DNA of 64,000 nucleotides from Mangrovibacterium lignilyticum (GCF_010882175.1 NZ_WKLH01000003.1:1-64000); one strand, 5' to 3'; counted from the first letter of the stretch, positions 33,625 through 43,336 are shown. The notes: generated from the letters alone by a model not told the origin. Made by a program: numbers and translations.

Positions 33625-33654
33625 AAGGACTGCCGAATGGTGGTCCTTTTTTTG
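33625..33654 (+). terminator. Intrinsic terminator of the aromatic operon
   Basis: AAGGAC and GTCCTT arms around TGCCGAATGGTG, then TTTTTTT to about 33653. It faces the convergent rnpA stop at 33658. Confidence 0.8.
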
Positions 33655-33657
33655 TGA

Positions 33658-34041
33658 TCAGGAAAGGAGCGACTTTAGCTTTTCAAGCGATTTTAGCATG
33701 CCTTTCTCAACAACCTGAAAGTCTTTCTCTTCTTTGGCAGCGAAGATAAACATCACCCCCAACTGCTCCCCTTTTTCATTCAAAAGACTTGCCAACTCTC
33801 CCTTATTCAACCGGTAAGTTTCACGCATCAACCGTTTCAGGTAATTGCGTTTTACAGCCCTCTTAAAGTTTCGCTTTGAAACCGAAAAAGCAGCTTTCAC
33901 CGGGGTTTCATCGTCAAACTTAAGTTTCCGATAAACCACTTTAAGCGGAAAAATAAAAAACGATTCTCCTTCAGCAAAAAGTTCACCGATAGATTTCCGA
34001 CTACGAAGCCGGTCGTTTTTTGATAGGCTGAATTCGCTCAT
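33658..34041 (-). CDS. rnpA: Ribonuclease P protein component
   Basis: The protein subunit of RNase P, which helps the catalytic RNA trim tRNA 5' leaders. The family RNR-type signature is seen in FSVSKRNFKRAVKRNYLKRLMRETYR, preceded by LSKNDRLRSRKSIGELFAEG. Length 127 residues, with a basic surface helix as usual. It is not next to rpmH or yidD, unlike in Proteobacteria; instead it follows hemD with a terminator between, an arrangement found in Bacteroidota. Confidence 0.95.
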   Translation of the reverse strand: MSEFSLSKNDRLRSRKSIGELFAEGESFFIFPLKVVYRKLKFDDETPVKAAFSVSKRNFKRAVKRNYLKRLMRETYRLNKGELASLLNEKGEQLGVMFIFAAKEEKDFQVVEKGMLKSLEKLKSLLS

Positions 34042-34062
34042 TTAGAAGAACTAAAGTACAAT

Positions 34063-34088
34063 AAAAAAGGGGAATCAAATTCCCCTTT
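34063..34088 (-). terminator. Intrinsic terminator of hemD
   Basis: AAAGGGGAAT TTG ATTCCCCTTT followed on the minus strand by TTTATT. It separates hemD from rnpA. Confidence 0.85.
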
Positions 34089-34115
34089 CATTCCTACTGT
34101 ATCAATAATGAATGA

Positions 34116-34865
34116 CTACTTCACTTTGTTGTGTTCCTTGATAAATTGCTCCAAAGCCATCGTCATTGACGGAGCTTTTGAAGTTGGAGCTTCAATATCC
34201 AAACGTAAACCTGCATCGCGCACTGCATTTGCTGTGGTTGGGCCGAAACAGGCAATTTTTGTGTTGTTTTGTTCGAAATCCGGGAAATTCTGTTTTAATG
34301 ATTTAATACCTGAAGGACTAAAAAATACCAGAATGTCGTAGTTCACATCTTTCAAATCAGATAAATCGCTGCTCACGGTACGGTAAAGAATGGCTTTTGT
34401 ATACTTGTAACCACCTTTATCAAGTAACTGTGGGATTTCTTGTTTGTGAATGTGAGAGAGAGGAACAAGGTAATTATCATCCTTGTGCTTCTTCATCAGT
34501 TCCACCAAATCTGAGAAAATACCGCTTCCATAAAAGATTTTTCTTTTACGGTAAACAATGTATTTCTGCAAATAGAAAGCTGTCGCTTCCGAAATACAAA
34601 AATATTTCATGGTATCAGGAACGGTAACCCGTAAATCCTGGCAAATTCTGAAGAAGTGATCAATTGCAGTACGGCTGGTAAAAATAACTGCCGTGTGATC
34701 CAAAATCTGGATCCTTGTCTGCCTGAATTCTTTAGACGAAACACCTTCTACCTGAATAAAAGGTCTAAAGTCAACCTGTAAACTCATCTTTTCCGCTAAA
34801 TCGAAATAAGGAGATTTTGCAGTTTCAGGCTTTGGTTGCGAAACTAAAATTTTCTTGATTTTCAA
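34116..34865 (-). CDS. hemD: Uroporphyrinogen-III synthase
   Basis: Closes and rearranges hydroxymethylbilane to uroporphyrinogen III, for heme, siroheme and B12. The 249-residue protein shows the two alternating domains of HemD: AVIFTSRTAIDHFFRICQDL, KYFCISEATAFYLQKYI, then DILVFFSPSGIKSLKQNF and IACFGPTTANAVRDAG. It probably starts at TTG 34865 (MKIKKILVSQPKPE), which matches the family N-terminus; no ATG is near. It follows the DUF4271 gene by 33 bp, the usual Bacteroidota pairing. Confidence 0.92.
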   Translation of the reverse strand: MKIKKILVSQPKPETAKSPYFDLAEKMSLQVDFRPFIQVEGVSSKEFRQTRIQILDHTAVIFTSRTAIDHFFRICQDLRVTVPDTMKYFCISEATAFYLQKYIVYRKRKIFYGSGIFSDLVELMKKHKDDNYLVPLSHIHKQEIPQLLDKGGYKYTKAILYRTVSSDLSDLKDVNYDILVFFSPSGIKSLKQNFPDFEQNNTKIACFGPTTANAVRDAGLRLDIEAPTSKAPSMTMALEQFIKEHNKVK

Positions 34866-34898
34866 GATATCTTACTTTTAAAAAATTTATATACCAAC

Positions 34899-35855
34899 TT
34901 ATACCAACACCAATTTGTAGATAAAGAATAATGGTAAAATTTCAAGGGTACAAAGGTACAAAATCAAATAAAATAAAGGAAAATCTTTCCTCACTAAAAT
35001 TTTCATACCCCGAAATACCAATAAAATATAACATACCAGAGCTATTCCAACACCCAAACCGATAACAATTTGCGGGTTTTGAAGCCTCGAAAATGCCAGA
35101 ATAAGCGTAATAGGAATCAGACCTAGTCCTAAAATACGGTTATAAAGATTCATGTTATAAAGAATCTCCTGGGTCTCCGAGTTGGCTTCACTGACCCTCC
35201 CCTGAACAGAATATAAAAATTGTTTGCCCGTCATATAAAGCACGGTTCCGGAAAACAACAGCAAGTATTTCAGCAAATTATGCTCAACAACAAAATCTAT
35301 TTTTGAGCCAAAAATCTGATACAAAAACAAACTGGCGGTCAGAAAAAAGATCAGGTCCAAGCGAAAGGCGGCATGCGTCACACTAATCGACCGCTCCCGA
35401 AACAAACGCGATGCCGTTGCATAATTCACAGCGGCGTGAAACAACTGCACCAGGTACTTCCCAAAAAACAAACGAACGGTCGCAAAAAGTGCAAAAACCA
35501 CGATCAACACGCCCACCATCCAATCAGCCTTCCGGTCTATCATTTTTCGTTCCGGCAAAACCAAACCTGGAGGAACTGTGGTCGTTGTTAATTGTACCTG
35601 AATTGAATCAACCGGGTGAAGCATTTCAATCGGCTTCATCTCAGAAGGACGTATACGATAAGTTTTGGACGGCAATAAAACAGCTTGTTTCACTTTGATG
35701 GCTGCTGTATCTGCCTTCTTCGTTGAATCAGACACCACCGGTTTCACTGACAGCAAAGACGATTCATCCTGACTATTCAGGGTAGAATCTGCTTGCACCA
35801 AAGGAGTTGAAATGGTATTTTTCAGACTAACTTCCGGCAGTAAAACTTCTGTCAT
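34899..35855 (-). CDS. DUF4271 membrane protein
   Basis: A Bacteroidota-specific inner-membrane protein of unknown function. The ATG at 35855 (MTEVLLPEV) is preferred; the longer frame to 35915 overlaps the divergent gene. The first 120 residues are polar and Ser/Thr/Pro/Lys-rich. At least six hydrophobic segments follow (for example VGVLIVVFALFATVRLFF, LIFFLTASLFLYQIFG, LLLFSGTVLYM, LGLIPITLILAF, IGLGVGIALVCYILLVF and FYLILYLCTLEILPLFFIY). DUF4271 genes commonly neighbour hemD, which suggests but does not prove a link with tetrapyrrole or envelope metabolism. Confidence 0.85.
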   Translation of the reverse strand: MTEVLLPEVSLKNTISTPLVQADSTLNSQDESSLLSVKPVVSDSTKKADTAAIKVKQAVLLPSKTYRIRPSEMKPIEMLHPVDSIQVQLTTTTVPPGLVLPERKMIDRKADWMVGVLIVVFALFATVRLFFGKYLVQLFHAAVNYATASRLFRERSISVTHAAFRLDLIFFLTASLFLYQIFGSKIDFVVEHNLLKYLLLFSGTVLYMTGKQFLYSVQGRVSEANSETQEILYNMNLYNRILGLGLIPITLILAFSRLQNPQIVIGLGVGIALVCYILLVFRGMKILVRKDFPLFYLILYLCTLEILPLFFIYKLVLV

Positions 35856-35950
35856 TCCTTGCTCTGTGTATAATTCTCTGCAAAAATAATGAATTAGTGA
35901 CGTAAAACAGATCAATGATTAACTTTGTCCTCTATTTATTTTTAAACGCT

Positions 35951-36904
35951 ATGGCTTCAAACGACCTATTTTATTTAGCTCCGTTACAGGGTTTCACCGA
36001 TTACGTTTACCGGAAGTGCTATCACCAACTATTTGGCGATATCGATACCTATTATATTCCGTACATCAGTTTCGCTTCCGGCCACAAAATCAGAAACAGC
36101 CAAATGCGCGATCTGCTTCCGGAAAATAATTCAGGAGTCCCCGTAATCCCGCAAATTCTTTGCTCCGATGAGGTTGAGATGAAACAGCTGGCCAGCCTGG
36201 TTAAGGACCATGGTTACCAAAAGTTGAATCTAAACCTGGGATGTCCCTACCCGATGGCTACCAACCGGGGGCGAGGAGCCGCATTGCTTGAAAAGCCAGA
36301 TGAGCTAAAGCGAATTTTGGACGCCCTTTTTTCCGACTTCGAGTTTGAAGTTTCCCTCAAGTTTCGGGCAGGAATGACCGATGAACAAAGCATCTTTCAA
36401 CTAATTGAAATATTAAAAGTTTACCCATTCACTCAGCTGATCTTCCATCCACGAACGGCGGATCAACTTTATAAAGCAGAAGCCAACCGATCATTGTTTG
36501 CCCCATTTGTTCAGGTAATGAACCGCCCCATTATCTATAATGGTGATATCAATAGTATCGATGATTTGGACGAAATCCGGAAGATGGTCCCCGATCAGAA
36601 CCAATGGATGATCGGTCGCGGAGTTTTATCCAACCCATTTTTAATTGGTGAATTGAATGGAAAAGAGATCAGCCCGGAAGAAAAAAAACGGCTGAGGCTG
36701 GAATTTCATGAACTCATATTTGAAACCTACCAGCAACATTTTTCTGATAAAGGGCAGCTGTTGATGAAAATGAAAGGCTTCTGGTCTTATTTCGCCAATT
36801 CTTTTACCAACCCTCATAAAGCATTCAAATCCGTTAAGAAATCTTCTTCTTTGGACAAATTCAAGCAGAATTACCCGGCAATCTTTCAAAATTATGAGTT
36901 TTAA
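35951..36904 (+). CDS. dus: tRNA-dihydrouridine synthase
   Basis: A flavoenzyme that reduces uridines in the tRNA D-loop. ATG 35951 (MASNDLFYLAPLQG) gives the family start; the frame extends upstream but those residues are not family-like. Motifs are APLQGFTDYVYR for FMN, LNLNLGCPYPMATNRGRGAALLEKP with the catalytic Cys near residue 98, KFRAGM, LIFHPRTADQLY, YNGDINSIDDL and MIGRGVLSNP. Length (about 317) is typical. Divergent from DUF4271. Confidence 0.94.
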   Translation: MASNDLFYLAPLQGFTDYVYRKCYHQLFGDIDTYYIPYISFASGHKIRNSQMRDLLPENNSGVPVIPQILCSDEVEMKQLASLVKDHGYQKLNLNLGCPYPMATNRGRGAALLEKPDELKRILDALFSDFEFEVSLKFRAGMTDEQSIFQLIEILKVYPFTQLIFHPRTADQLYKAEANRSLFAPFVQVMNRPIIYNGDINSIDDLDEIRKMVPDQNQWMIGRGVLSNPFLIGELNGKEISPEEKKRLRLEFHELIFETYQQHFSDKGQLLMKMKGFWSYFANSFTNPHKAFKSVKKSSSLDKFKQNYPAIFQNYEF

Positions 36905-36998
36905 CACTCATCCATCTTGACTTCCTCCTAAACTATTCTTAACTTTTGCTCAATTAGCAAAACTGTATCAAAACACACCTACATCATTTACAGTCTAT

Positions 36999-37086
36999 TA
37001 TATCAGATATAGGGAAAATCTATTATCAGTTAGATAATACCGATGACATACATGTATCCATATTTCTGCATATTTAGATATATTTG
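36999..37086 (+). promoter_or_regulatory. Efflux operon promoter with two inverted repeats
   Basis: TATATTTG at 37079-37086 matches the -7 consensus. Upstream lie TATATCAGATATA (36999-37011) and TATTATC-AGTTA-GATAATA (37021-37039), both perfect dyads and sharing TATCAG. They could bind a dimeric repressor. Confidence 0.5.
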
Positions 37087-37115
37087 TCCCAAGAAATTAA
37101 AACAGAAAATCAGAT

Positions 37116-38447
37116 ATGCAAAAAATCGATCACCTTTTACTTCTAATTGCGCTGGCCTTTCCCCTATTGGCCAGTAGTCAAGTAAAGCAGTCGCTGAGCT
37201 TACAGGACGCTCTTCAACTTGCAGAAGAAAATAACCTTTCCGCCAAGAGTGCTGAAGCACGAGAACTGGCAGCCCGGGGTAACTACCGGATGACCAATTC
37301 TGTTTTCCTTCCAGGATTATCTGTAAACGCCTCGGGTGTTACAACAAATGATCCGCTGGCCTCTTTCGGTTACAAGCTGAAACAAGAAATTGTCACTCAA
37401 GCCGATTTTGATCCCGCTAAACTGAATGACCCGGATCGAATCGAAAACTTCAACACAAGACTGGAAGTTCAGCAGCCTTTGTTGAATCTCGATGGTATTT
37501 ACGCCCGTAAGGCTGCAAAAAACCAGTACGAAGCGATGAGCCTTCAAACAGAACGAATTAAAACAAATATTCGTTACCAAGTGAAAAAGGCTTATTATAT
37601 GCTGGAGCTGGCACAAAACGCAGTTGATGTATTACAAACATCAGTTAAAGTGGCCGAAAGCGCCCTAAAGTTAACTCAGGATAGCGAAAGCCAAGGCTTC
37701 GTTAAACATGCCGACGTACTGGAGGCAATGGTCCGGTTAGATGAGCGGAAAAATCAACTGAGCGAGGCTCAAAACAACCTGCAATCAGCCAACGAATACC
37801 TGTCCCACCTGTTAGGCATGGACTTAAATACAACAATTGAAACAACTGACTCCATGATACTGTCGCCTGCATTAGCTGCCTGGCAAGCTTCTGAAACATC
37901 TTTAGAAACCCGCACCGACGTTCTGGCTATTGAAAAGCAGATTCAGGGTGCGGAGAACATGCTGAAATCTGAAAAAATGAAATTCGTCCCTCGGGTCAAT
38001 GCTTTCGGAAGTTACGAATGGAATGACAGTAAACTTCTTGGAACTGCAGCCAACAATTATATGGTAGGCGCCACGCTAAGCTGGACCCTTTTCGGAGGCT
38101 ACAAAAACATTGGTAGCGCTCAACACGCCAAAGCACAGCTTCAGGAAGCCCGTTACAATTATGAAGATTACCTGTCTCAAAGCCAAATTCAGTTAAACCG
38201 TGCTAAGCGAACCATGGAACTCAAATACCAACAGGTTCAATCGGGGAAACTAGCCAAGGAACAAGCGGCAGAGTCGTATCGCATTCGCAGCGATCGTTTC
38301 AAACAGGGATTGGAAAAAACAACCGAGCTGTTGATGGCCGAAGCGCTTTCATCTCAGAAAAATCTTGAATACATCCAGTCTATCTACAATTACCAACAAT
38401 CCGTTTTTGAATTAGAATTACTCCTTGAAAAAGATATTAACGAATAA
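37116..38447 (+). CDS. TolC-family outer-membrane efflux protein
   Basis: A 443-residue outer-membrane channel for the RND pump encoded next to it. The signal peptide ends LASSQ. Two halves of long coiled helices are visible (LQDALQLAEENNLSAKSAEARELAARG; later GGYKNIGSAQHAKAQLQEARYNYEDYL), with FEVQQPLLNLDG-type strands between. It is the first of five rightward genes, with 6 bp to the adaptor gene, so they form an operon. The substrate is not evident from this protein. Confidence 0.93.
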   Translation: MQKIDHLLLLIALAFPLLASSQVKQSLSLQDALQLAEENNLSAKSAEARELAARGNYRMTNSVFLPGLSVNASGVTTNDPLASFGYKLKQEIVTQADFDPAKLNDPDRIENFNTRLEVQQPLLNLDGIYARKAAKNQYEAMSLQTERIKTNIRYQVKKAYYMLELAQNAVDVLQTSVKVAESALKLTQDSESQGFVKHADVLEAMVRLDERKNQLSEAQNNLQSANEYLSHLLGMDLNTTIETTDSMILSPALAAWQASETSLETRTDVLAIEKQIQGAENMLKSEKMKFVPRVNAFGSYEWNDSKLLGTAANNYMVGATLSWTLFGGYKNIGSAQHAKAQLQEARYNYEDYLSQSQIQLNRAKRTMELKYQQVQSGKLAKEQAAESYRIRSDRFKQGLEKTTELLMAEALSSQKNLEYIQSIYNYQQSVFELELLLEKDINE

Positions 38448-38453
38448 AAAGCC

Positions 38454-39557
38454 ATGATAACAATGAAAACACTCTTGAATAAAACCAAGCTTATGCTGCT
38501 GGCTGTAACAGCAGTGACTTTCGCCCTTAGCTCATGCGGTAGCAAGGAAAATGAAAAGAAAGCTCCGGAACATACGATTAAAGCGACCATTGCAACGGCA
38601 CAATTAACCGACTACCCGGTTATCTACAGCTTCTCAGGCAAACTACAAGCTGACAAGCAGTCGAACCTAAGCACACGCATAATGGGCCAAGTGCAGAAAG
38701 TGTACGTAAAACCCGGCCAGCAAGTAAAAGCCGGGGACCTGTTAATTCAAATCCGTAACCAGGATATTCTGGCCAAACAAGCACAGGTTGAAGCCAACAA
38801 AGTTGAAGCAACAACGGCTTATGAAAGTGCTGAAAAGGATCTGAAACGTTTCGAAGCTCTTTATAAAAGCAACAGTGCGTCTGAAAAAGAAATGGACGAC
38901 ATTCGCTCCCGCTACCAAATGGCAAAAGCCCGGGTAGAAGCTGTCAACCAAATGGACCAGGAAGTTCAGGAATCTTTGCGCTACGCTGCCATACGCGCTC
39001 CATATAACGGTGTGATCACCGGTAAATTTGTTCAGGATGGAGATATGGCCAACCCGGGAATGCCTTTATTGAGCATCGAAAGCCCGAACCAATGGAAGGT
39101 TTTTGCCCGCATTCCGGAAAACGAAATTGCCCAACTGCAATTAAATGCCCCGGTGAAAGTTCAGTTTTCTTCTGTTCCCGGATTGGAAGTACAAGGTACC
39201 ATTTCTGAAATAAACCCATCGTCAACCAATACCGGAAGCCAGTTCGAAGCGAAAATCCTGCTGAACACTTCCTCCTCTGAAGCCAAACAATTTTACACCG
39301 GCATGTTTGCCACTGTTAATTACGAACAAGGAACACAACCAATGGTTCTCATTCCGCAAAGCAGTTTAGTTACCCGCGGACAGCTGGTTGGCCTTTACAC
39401 CGTCAGCCAGGCAGGAACATCACTGCTGCGCTGGGTTCGTACCGGCAAATCACACGGTGATTCCATCGAGATCCTTTCCGGATTAACCGATGGCGAAAAA
39501 TACATCCTTTCAAGCGAAGGAAAATTGGTTGACGGAGCACTGGTAGTAACCCAATAA
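38454..39557 (+). CDS. RND efflux periplasmic adaptor (membrane fusion protein)
   Basis: A 367-residue lipoprotein adaptor. The signal ends in FALSSC, so it is anchored by lipid in the inner membrane. Domains in order: biotinyl-lipoyl half (GQVQKVYVKPGQQVKAGDLLIQI), an alpha-helical hairpin (ANKVEATTAYESAEKDLKRFEALYKS), the second lipoyl half (YAAIRAPYNGVITGKFVQDGDM), a beta-barrel and a membrane-proximal part (VLIPQSSLVTRGQLVGLYTV). The start could also be the next ATG at 38463 (MKTLLNK). It bridges the TolC channel and the RND pump. Confidence 0.93.
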   Translation: MITMKTLLNKTKLMLLAVTAVTFALSSCGSKENEKKAPEHTIKATIATAQLTDYPVIYSFSGKLQADKQSNLSTRIMGQVQKVYVKPGQQVKAGDLLIQIRNQDILAKQAQVEANKVEATTAYESAEKDLKRFEALYKSNSASEKEMDDIRSRYQMAKARVEAVNQMDQEVQESLRYAAIRAPYNGVITGKFVQDGDMANPGMPLLSIESPNQWKVFARIPENEIAQLQLNAPVKVQFSSVPGLEVQGTISEINPSSTNTGSQFEAKILLNTSSSEAKQFYTGMFATVNYEQGTQPMVLIPQSSLVTRGQLVGLYTVSQAGTSLLRWVRTGKSHGDSIEILSGLTDGEKYILSSEGKLVDGALVVTQ

Positions 39558-39568
39558 GCGAAAAAATC

Positions 39569-42500
39569 ATGAAGACAGGATTTGCAGGCGGAATCGCCAA
39601 ACTATTCATAAATTCAAAGCTGACTCCCCTTTTGATGATTGCCTTTCTGGCAATCGGGATGTACAGCTCATACCTCACACCGAGGGAAGAAGAACCTCAG
39701 ATTGATGTACCGATTGCCGACATCTTTTTCCGCTATCCCGGCGCCAGCGCCCAGGAAATTGAATCGCGTGTCATGCAGCCACTTGAAAAAGTGGTGGCCA
39801 ATATTCCGGGAGTTGAATATGTCTATTCAACGTCAATGCCCGGCCAGGCCATGCTGATTGTTCAGTTTTACGTGGGTGAAGATGTGGAACGTTCGTTGGT
39901 AAAAATGTACAACGAGATCATGAAACACATGGATCAAATGCCTGCCGGAACTTCCCTGCCATTGGTCAAAACCCGTTCCATCGATGATGTTCCTGTGCTG
40001 GGACTGACCCTTTGGAGTGAAAACTACGACGACTACCAGCTGAAACGCATGGCTCAGGAACTGAACAACGAGATTGAACAGGTAACTGATGTTTCCGAAA
40101 CCAAAGTAATTGGTGGCCGCTCCCGCGAAATCAGGGTAGTGTTGGACAACGAGAAAATGGCAGCTGCTCACGTTGACGCGCTGATGATTGCGCAACAAAT
40201 TCAACTGGCTAACGGCCAGTTTCAAGCCGGAGCTTTCAACAAAAACGATACAGAATACCTGGTTCAGGCCGGTGAATTCCTGAAAACAACGGAAGATGTC
40301 GAAAATCTGGTTGTCAGCGTATACAAAGATCACCCGGTGTACCTGAAACAAGTTGCTGAAATTCTGGACGGCCCCCAAGAGCCCGCACAATATGTAGAAT
40401 TCGGTTACGCCCACATGGACGAAGCCAAAAAACAATATCCCGGAGAATATCCGGCAGTGACGATCTCAATTGCCAAACGCCGCGGAGCCGATGCGATGCG
40501 CGTATCAGACGAGATCCTGCAAAAATTAGATATCCTGAAAAAAGACCTCATTCCAGAGGACGTAAACGTTACGGTGACCCGCAACTATGGCGAAACAGCT
40601 TCACACAAAGTGTCGGAACTGTTGATGCACCTGGCAGGCGCGATCATTTCGGTAACCTTTGTGGTGATGCTGGCCATGGGCTGGAGAGGTGGTCTGGTGG
40701 TTTTCCTCTCGGTTCCGATCACCTTCGCGCTCACCATGTTCAGTTATTACTTCATGGATTACACCCTGAACCGGATCACGCTGTTTGCACTGGTATTCGT
40801 AACCGGGATTGTGGTCGACGACTCGATCATTATTGCCGAGAATATGCACCGGCACTTTAAGATGAAGAAATTACCGTTCATCCAGGCAGCGCTGCGCTCT
40901 ATCGACGAAGTAGGTAACCCAACGATCCTGGCAACCTTTACCGTAATTGCAGCCGTGCTACCGATGGTTTTCGTTAGCGGATTGATGGGCCCATACATGA
41001 GCCCAATGCCAATTGGTGCTTCCATTGCCATGATTTTCTCGCTGCTGGTAGCGCTGACAATCACGCCATACCTCGCCTATCGTTTGTTAAAACATGACGA
41101 CACAGGTGCAGGCGAGAAGGAATTCCGCATGGAAGATTCCATAATCTACAAGCTTTATTCGAAAACCATCACTCCCATGCTGGAATCGTCCACAAAACGA
41201 TGGATCTTCATTAGCAGTGTAACTTTTCTGTTGCTTGCATCAATGACACTGGTGTATTTCAAGCAAGTCGCGGTAAAAATGTTACCCTTCGACAATAAAA
41301 ATGAATTCCAGGTCATTGTAGACATGCCCGAAGGAACAACACTGGAGCGCACTGCTGCGGTTACCAAAGAACTGGCTGCTTACATTGCTACACAAGACAA
41401 TGTGCTGAATTATCAGAGCTACGTCGGAACGGCTTCACCAATGAATTTTAACGGGTTGGTTCGCCACTACGACCTGCGCCAGGGTTCAAACGTGGCCGAC
41501 ATCCAGGTGAACCTCACCGATAAGGGTGATCGCAAACTGCAAAGTCATGATATTGCCAAGGCACTGCGTCCCGGGCTGCAGGAAATTGCCGGGAAATACC
41601 ATGCCAATGTGAAGGTCGTGGAAGTTCCACCCGGCCCACCGGTTATGTCGACTTTAGTGGCCGAAGTTTATGGCCCGGACTACGCCACCCAAATGAATAT
41701 TGCCAAACAGGTTAAAGGCATTTTTGCAGAAACTGCTGATGTGGTTGATATTGACTGGCACATGGAAGACGACCAGGTGGAGTACAAATTCAATGTACTG
41801 AAAGAGAAAGCTGCATTGCTGGGACTTTCAACCCAACAAATTACACAAAGCCTGGCAATGGCCCTGGGCGGGAACGAAGTAACCCAGCTGTACCAGGAAA
41901 AAGAGTACGAACAAATTGGCATCAAACTACGCCTGGGTGAGGCCGACCGCTCCGGATTAAATGAATTGAAGAACATCAACATCATGAGTAAAACCGGTCA
42001 AATGGTTGCCTTGGGCGATGTTGTTGAAATTGAAAAAGGACTGCAGGACAAAAGCATTTACCGTAAAAACCAACGTCGCGTGGTTTACGTAACCGCCGAT
42101 GTTGCCGGAAAACTGGAAAGCCCGGTTTATGCCATCCTGAATATGTCGGAACACCTGGATCGAATCAAATTGCCGGAGGGATATTCCCTGGCGGAAGAAT
42201 ACACCCAACAGCCGTTCACGCAAGATAACTACAGCCTGAAATGGGACGGCGAGTGGCAAATTACCTACGAAGTTTTCCGCGATCTTGGAACAGCGTTCGC
42301 CGTGGTACTGCTGGTCATCTACTTGCTGATCATCGGTTGGTTCCAGAATTTCAAAGTGCCGTTTGTCATGATGATCTCCATCCCCCTGTCGCTGGTCGGC
42401 ATCCTCATCGGTCACTGGATCATGGGCGCATTCTTCACTGCAACATCCATGATCGGGTTGATTGCGCTCGCGGGGATTATGGTTCGAAACGCCATCCTGC

Positions 42501-42793
42501 TCATCGACTTCATCAACCTGAGACTGGCCGACGGAATTCCCCTGAAGGAAGCTGTGATTGAAGCCGGAGCCGTGCGGACAACACCAATCCTGCTCACAGC
42601 CGGAACCGTGGTTATTGGTGCCGTAGTCATCCTGTTCGACCCCATTTTCCAAGGTCTGGCGATCTCGCTCATGGGTGGTAGTATCGCCTCAACATTCCTG
42701 ACGCTGATCATCGTACCGCTGATTTACTACATGACAGAGAAAAAGAAATACCCGGTTAACGAAAATAAAACTGACAAAACTGAAGAACTATGA
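39569..42793 (+). CDS. RND-family efflux permease
   Basis: A 1074-residue inner-membrane proton antiporter with 12 expected helices. TM1 is LTPLLMIAFLAIGMYSSY. The first periplasmic loop starts REEEPQIDVPIADIFFRYPGAS. TM4 carries the proton-relay pair in FVTGIVVDDSIIIAENMHRH. The second half has TATSMIGLIALAGIMVRNAILLIDFINL and ends with TLIIVPLIYYM. It resembles the MexF/AcrB-like hydrophobe pumps more than CzcA, yet the small downstream genes (a PII-like protein and DUF2892) are seen with metal or sulfur efflux sets. Its stop overlaps the next start by ATGA. Confidence 0.93.
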   Translation: MKTGFAGGIAKLFINSKLTPLLMIAFLAIGMYSSYLTPREEEPQIDVPIADIFFRYPGASAQEIESRVMQPLEKVVANIPGVEYVYSTSMPGQAMLIVQFYVGEDVERSLVKMYNEIMKHMDQMPAGTSLPLVKTRSIDDVPVLGLTLWSENYDDYQLKRMAQELNNEIEQVTDVSETKVIGGRSREIRVVLDNEKMAAAHVDALMIAQQIQLANGQFQAGAFNKNDTEYLVQAGEFLKTTEDVENLVVSVYKDHPVYLKQVAEILDGPQEPAQYVEFGYAHMDEAKKQYPGEYPAVTISIAKRRGADAMRVSDEILQKLDILKKDLIPEDVNVTVTRNYGETASHKVSELLMHLAGAIISVTFVVMLAMGWRGGLVVFLSVPITFALTMFSYYFMDYTLNRITLFALVFVTGIVVDDSIIIAENMHRHFKMKKLPFIQAALRSIDEVGNPTILATFTVIAAVLPMVFVSGLMGPYMSPMPIGASIAMIFSLLVALTITPYLAYRLLKHDDTGAGEKEFRMEDSIIYKLYSKTITPMLESSTKRWIFISSVTFLLLASMTLVYFKQVAVKMLPFDNKNEFQVIVDMPEGTTLERTAAVTKELAAYIATQDNVLNYQSYVGTASPMNFNGLVRHYDLRQGSNVADIQVNLTDKGDRKLQSHDIAKALRPGLQEIAGKYHANVKVVEVPPGPPVMSTLVAEVYGPDYATQMNIAKQVKGIFAETADVVDIDWHMEDDQVEYKFNVLKEKAALLGLSTQQITQSLAMALGGNEVTQLYQEKEYEQIGIKLRLGEADRSGLNELKNINIMSKTGQMVALGDVVEIEKGLQDKSIYRKNQRRVVYVTADVAGKLESPVYAILNMSEHLDRIKLPEGYSLAEEYTQQPFTQDNYSLKWDGEWQITYEVFRDLGTAFAVVLLVIYLLIIGWFQNFKVPFVMMISIPLSLVGILIGHWIMGAFFTATSMIGLIALAGIMVRNAILLIDFINLRLADGIPLKEAVIEAGAVRTTPILLTAGTVVIGAVVILFDPIFQGLAISLMGGSIASTFLTLIIVPLIYYMTEKKKYPVNENKTDKTEEL

Positions 42794-43101
42794 TGAAATT
42801 TGTAATCATTCAATGTGTAAAAGCTTATCGCGATGAGCTGGAGCAGATCTTTAAGTCAATCCATGTTAATGCCTACAGTGAGATGGATGTTGAAGGGTTC
42901 ATGAAAAACGCCGATGGAACCTCCGACTATTCAAACTGGTTTGGATCGACTAAAAATCCGTACAATTACATGGTTTCCTTTAGCTTTTTGGCGACCGACA
43001 AAGCCGATGACCTGCTAAAGCGTGTCGACGATTTCAACAACAGTATCCAGGGCATGAGCCCGATCAATGCTTATATCGTTGGAGTCGAGAAATTTGTCTA
43101 A
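42790..43101 (+). CDS. Small PII-like (DUF3240-type) efflux-associated protein
   Basis: A 103-residue cytoplasmic protein with a ferredoxin-like pattern: MKFVIIQCVKAYRDELEQIFKSI, a mid segment GSTKNPYNYMVSFSFLAT, then DKADDLLKRVDDFNN and AYIVGVEKF. This resembles PII/CutA-like DUF3240 proteins that follow RND efflux genes, where a sensing role is suspected. It overlaps the pump gene by ATGA, so translation is coupled. Ligand unknown. Confidence 0.65.
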   Translation: MMKFVIIQCVKAYRDELEQIFKSIHVNAYSEMDVEGFMKNADGTSDYSNWFGSTKNPYNYMVSFSFLATDKADDLLKRVDDFNNSIQGMSPINAYIVGVEKFV

Positions 43102-43128
43102 GCAATAATTAAATAAAAAAGAAAAGAT

Positions 43129-43311
43129 ATGGTAGAAAGAATTATTCGCGCTGTTGCAGGCATATTTGTCCTGATCAGCATCCTGCTGGCTATTTATGTG
43201 AATATAAACTGGCTGTTTTTTACAGGTTTTGTGGGGTTAAACCTATTACAGTCGTCCATCACTAAATTTTGCCCGCTGGAGTATATTTTGAAGAAGTCAG
43301 GGGTGAAGTAA
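43129..43311 (+). CDS. DUF2892 small membrane protein
   Basis: A 60-residue protein with two hydrophobic helices (AVAGIFVLISILLAIYVN and LFFTGFVGLNLLQSSI) and the DUF2892 ending KFCPLEYILKKSG with one Cys. The family occurs beside rhodanese, sulfur and metal-efflux genes and is thought to be an inner-membrane accessory. It is the last gene of the efflux operon, 27 bp after the PII-like gene, and is followed by a terminator. Confidence 0.85.
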   Translation: MVERIIRAVAGIFVLISILLAIYVNINWLFFTGFVGLNLLQSSITKFCPLEYILKKSGVK

Positions 43312-43336
43312 AATCACGGGTTTTTGTTTTATTCTG

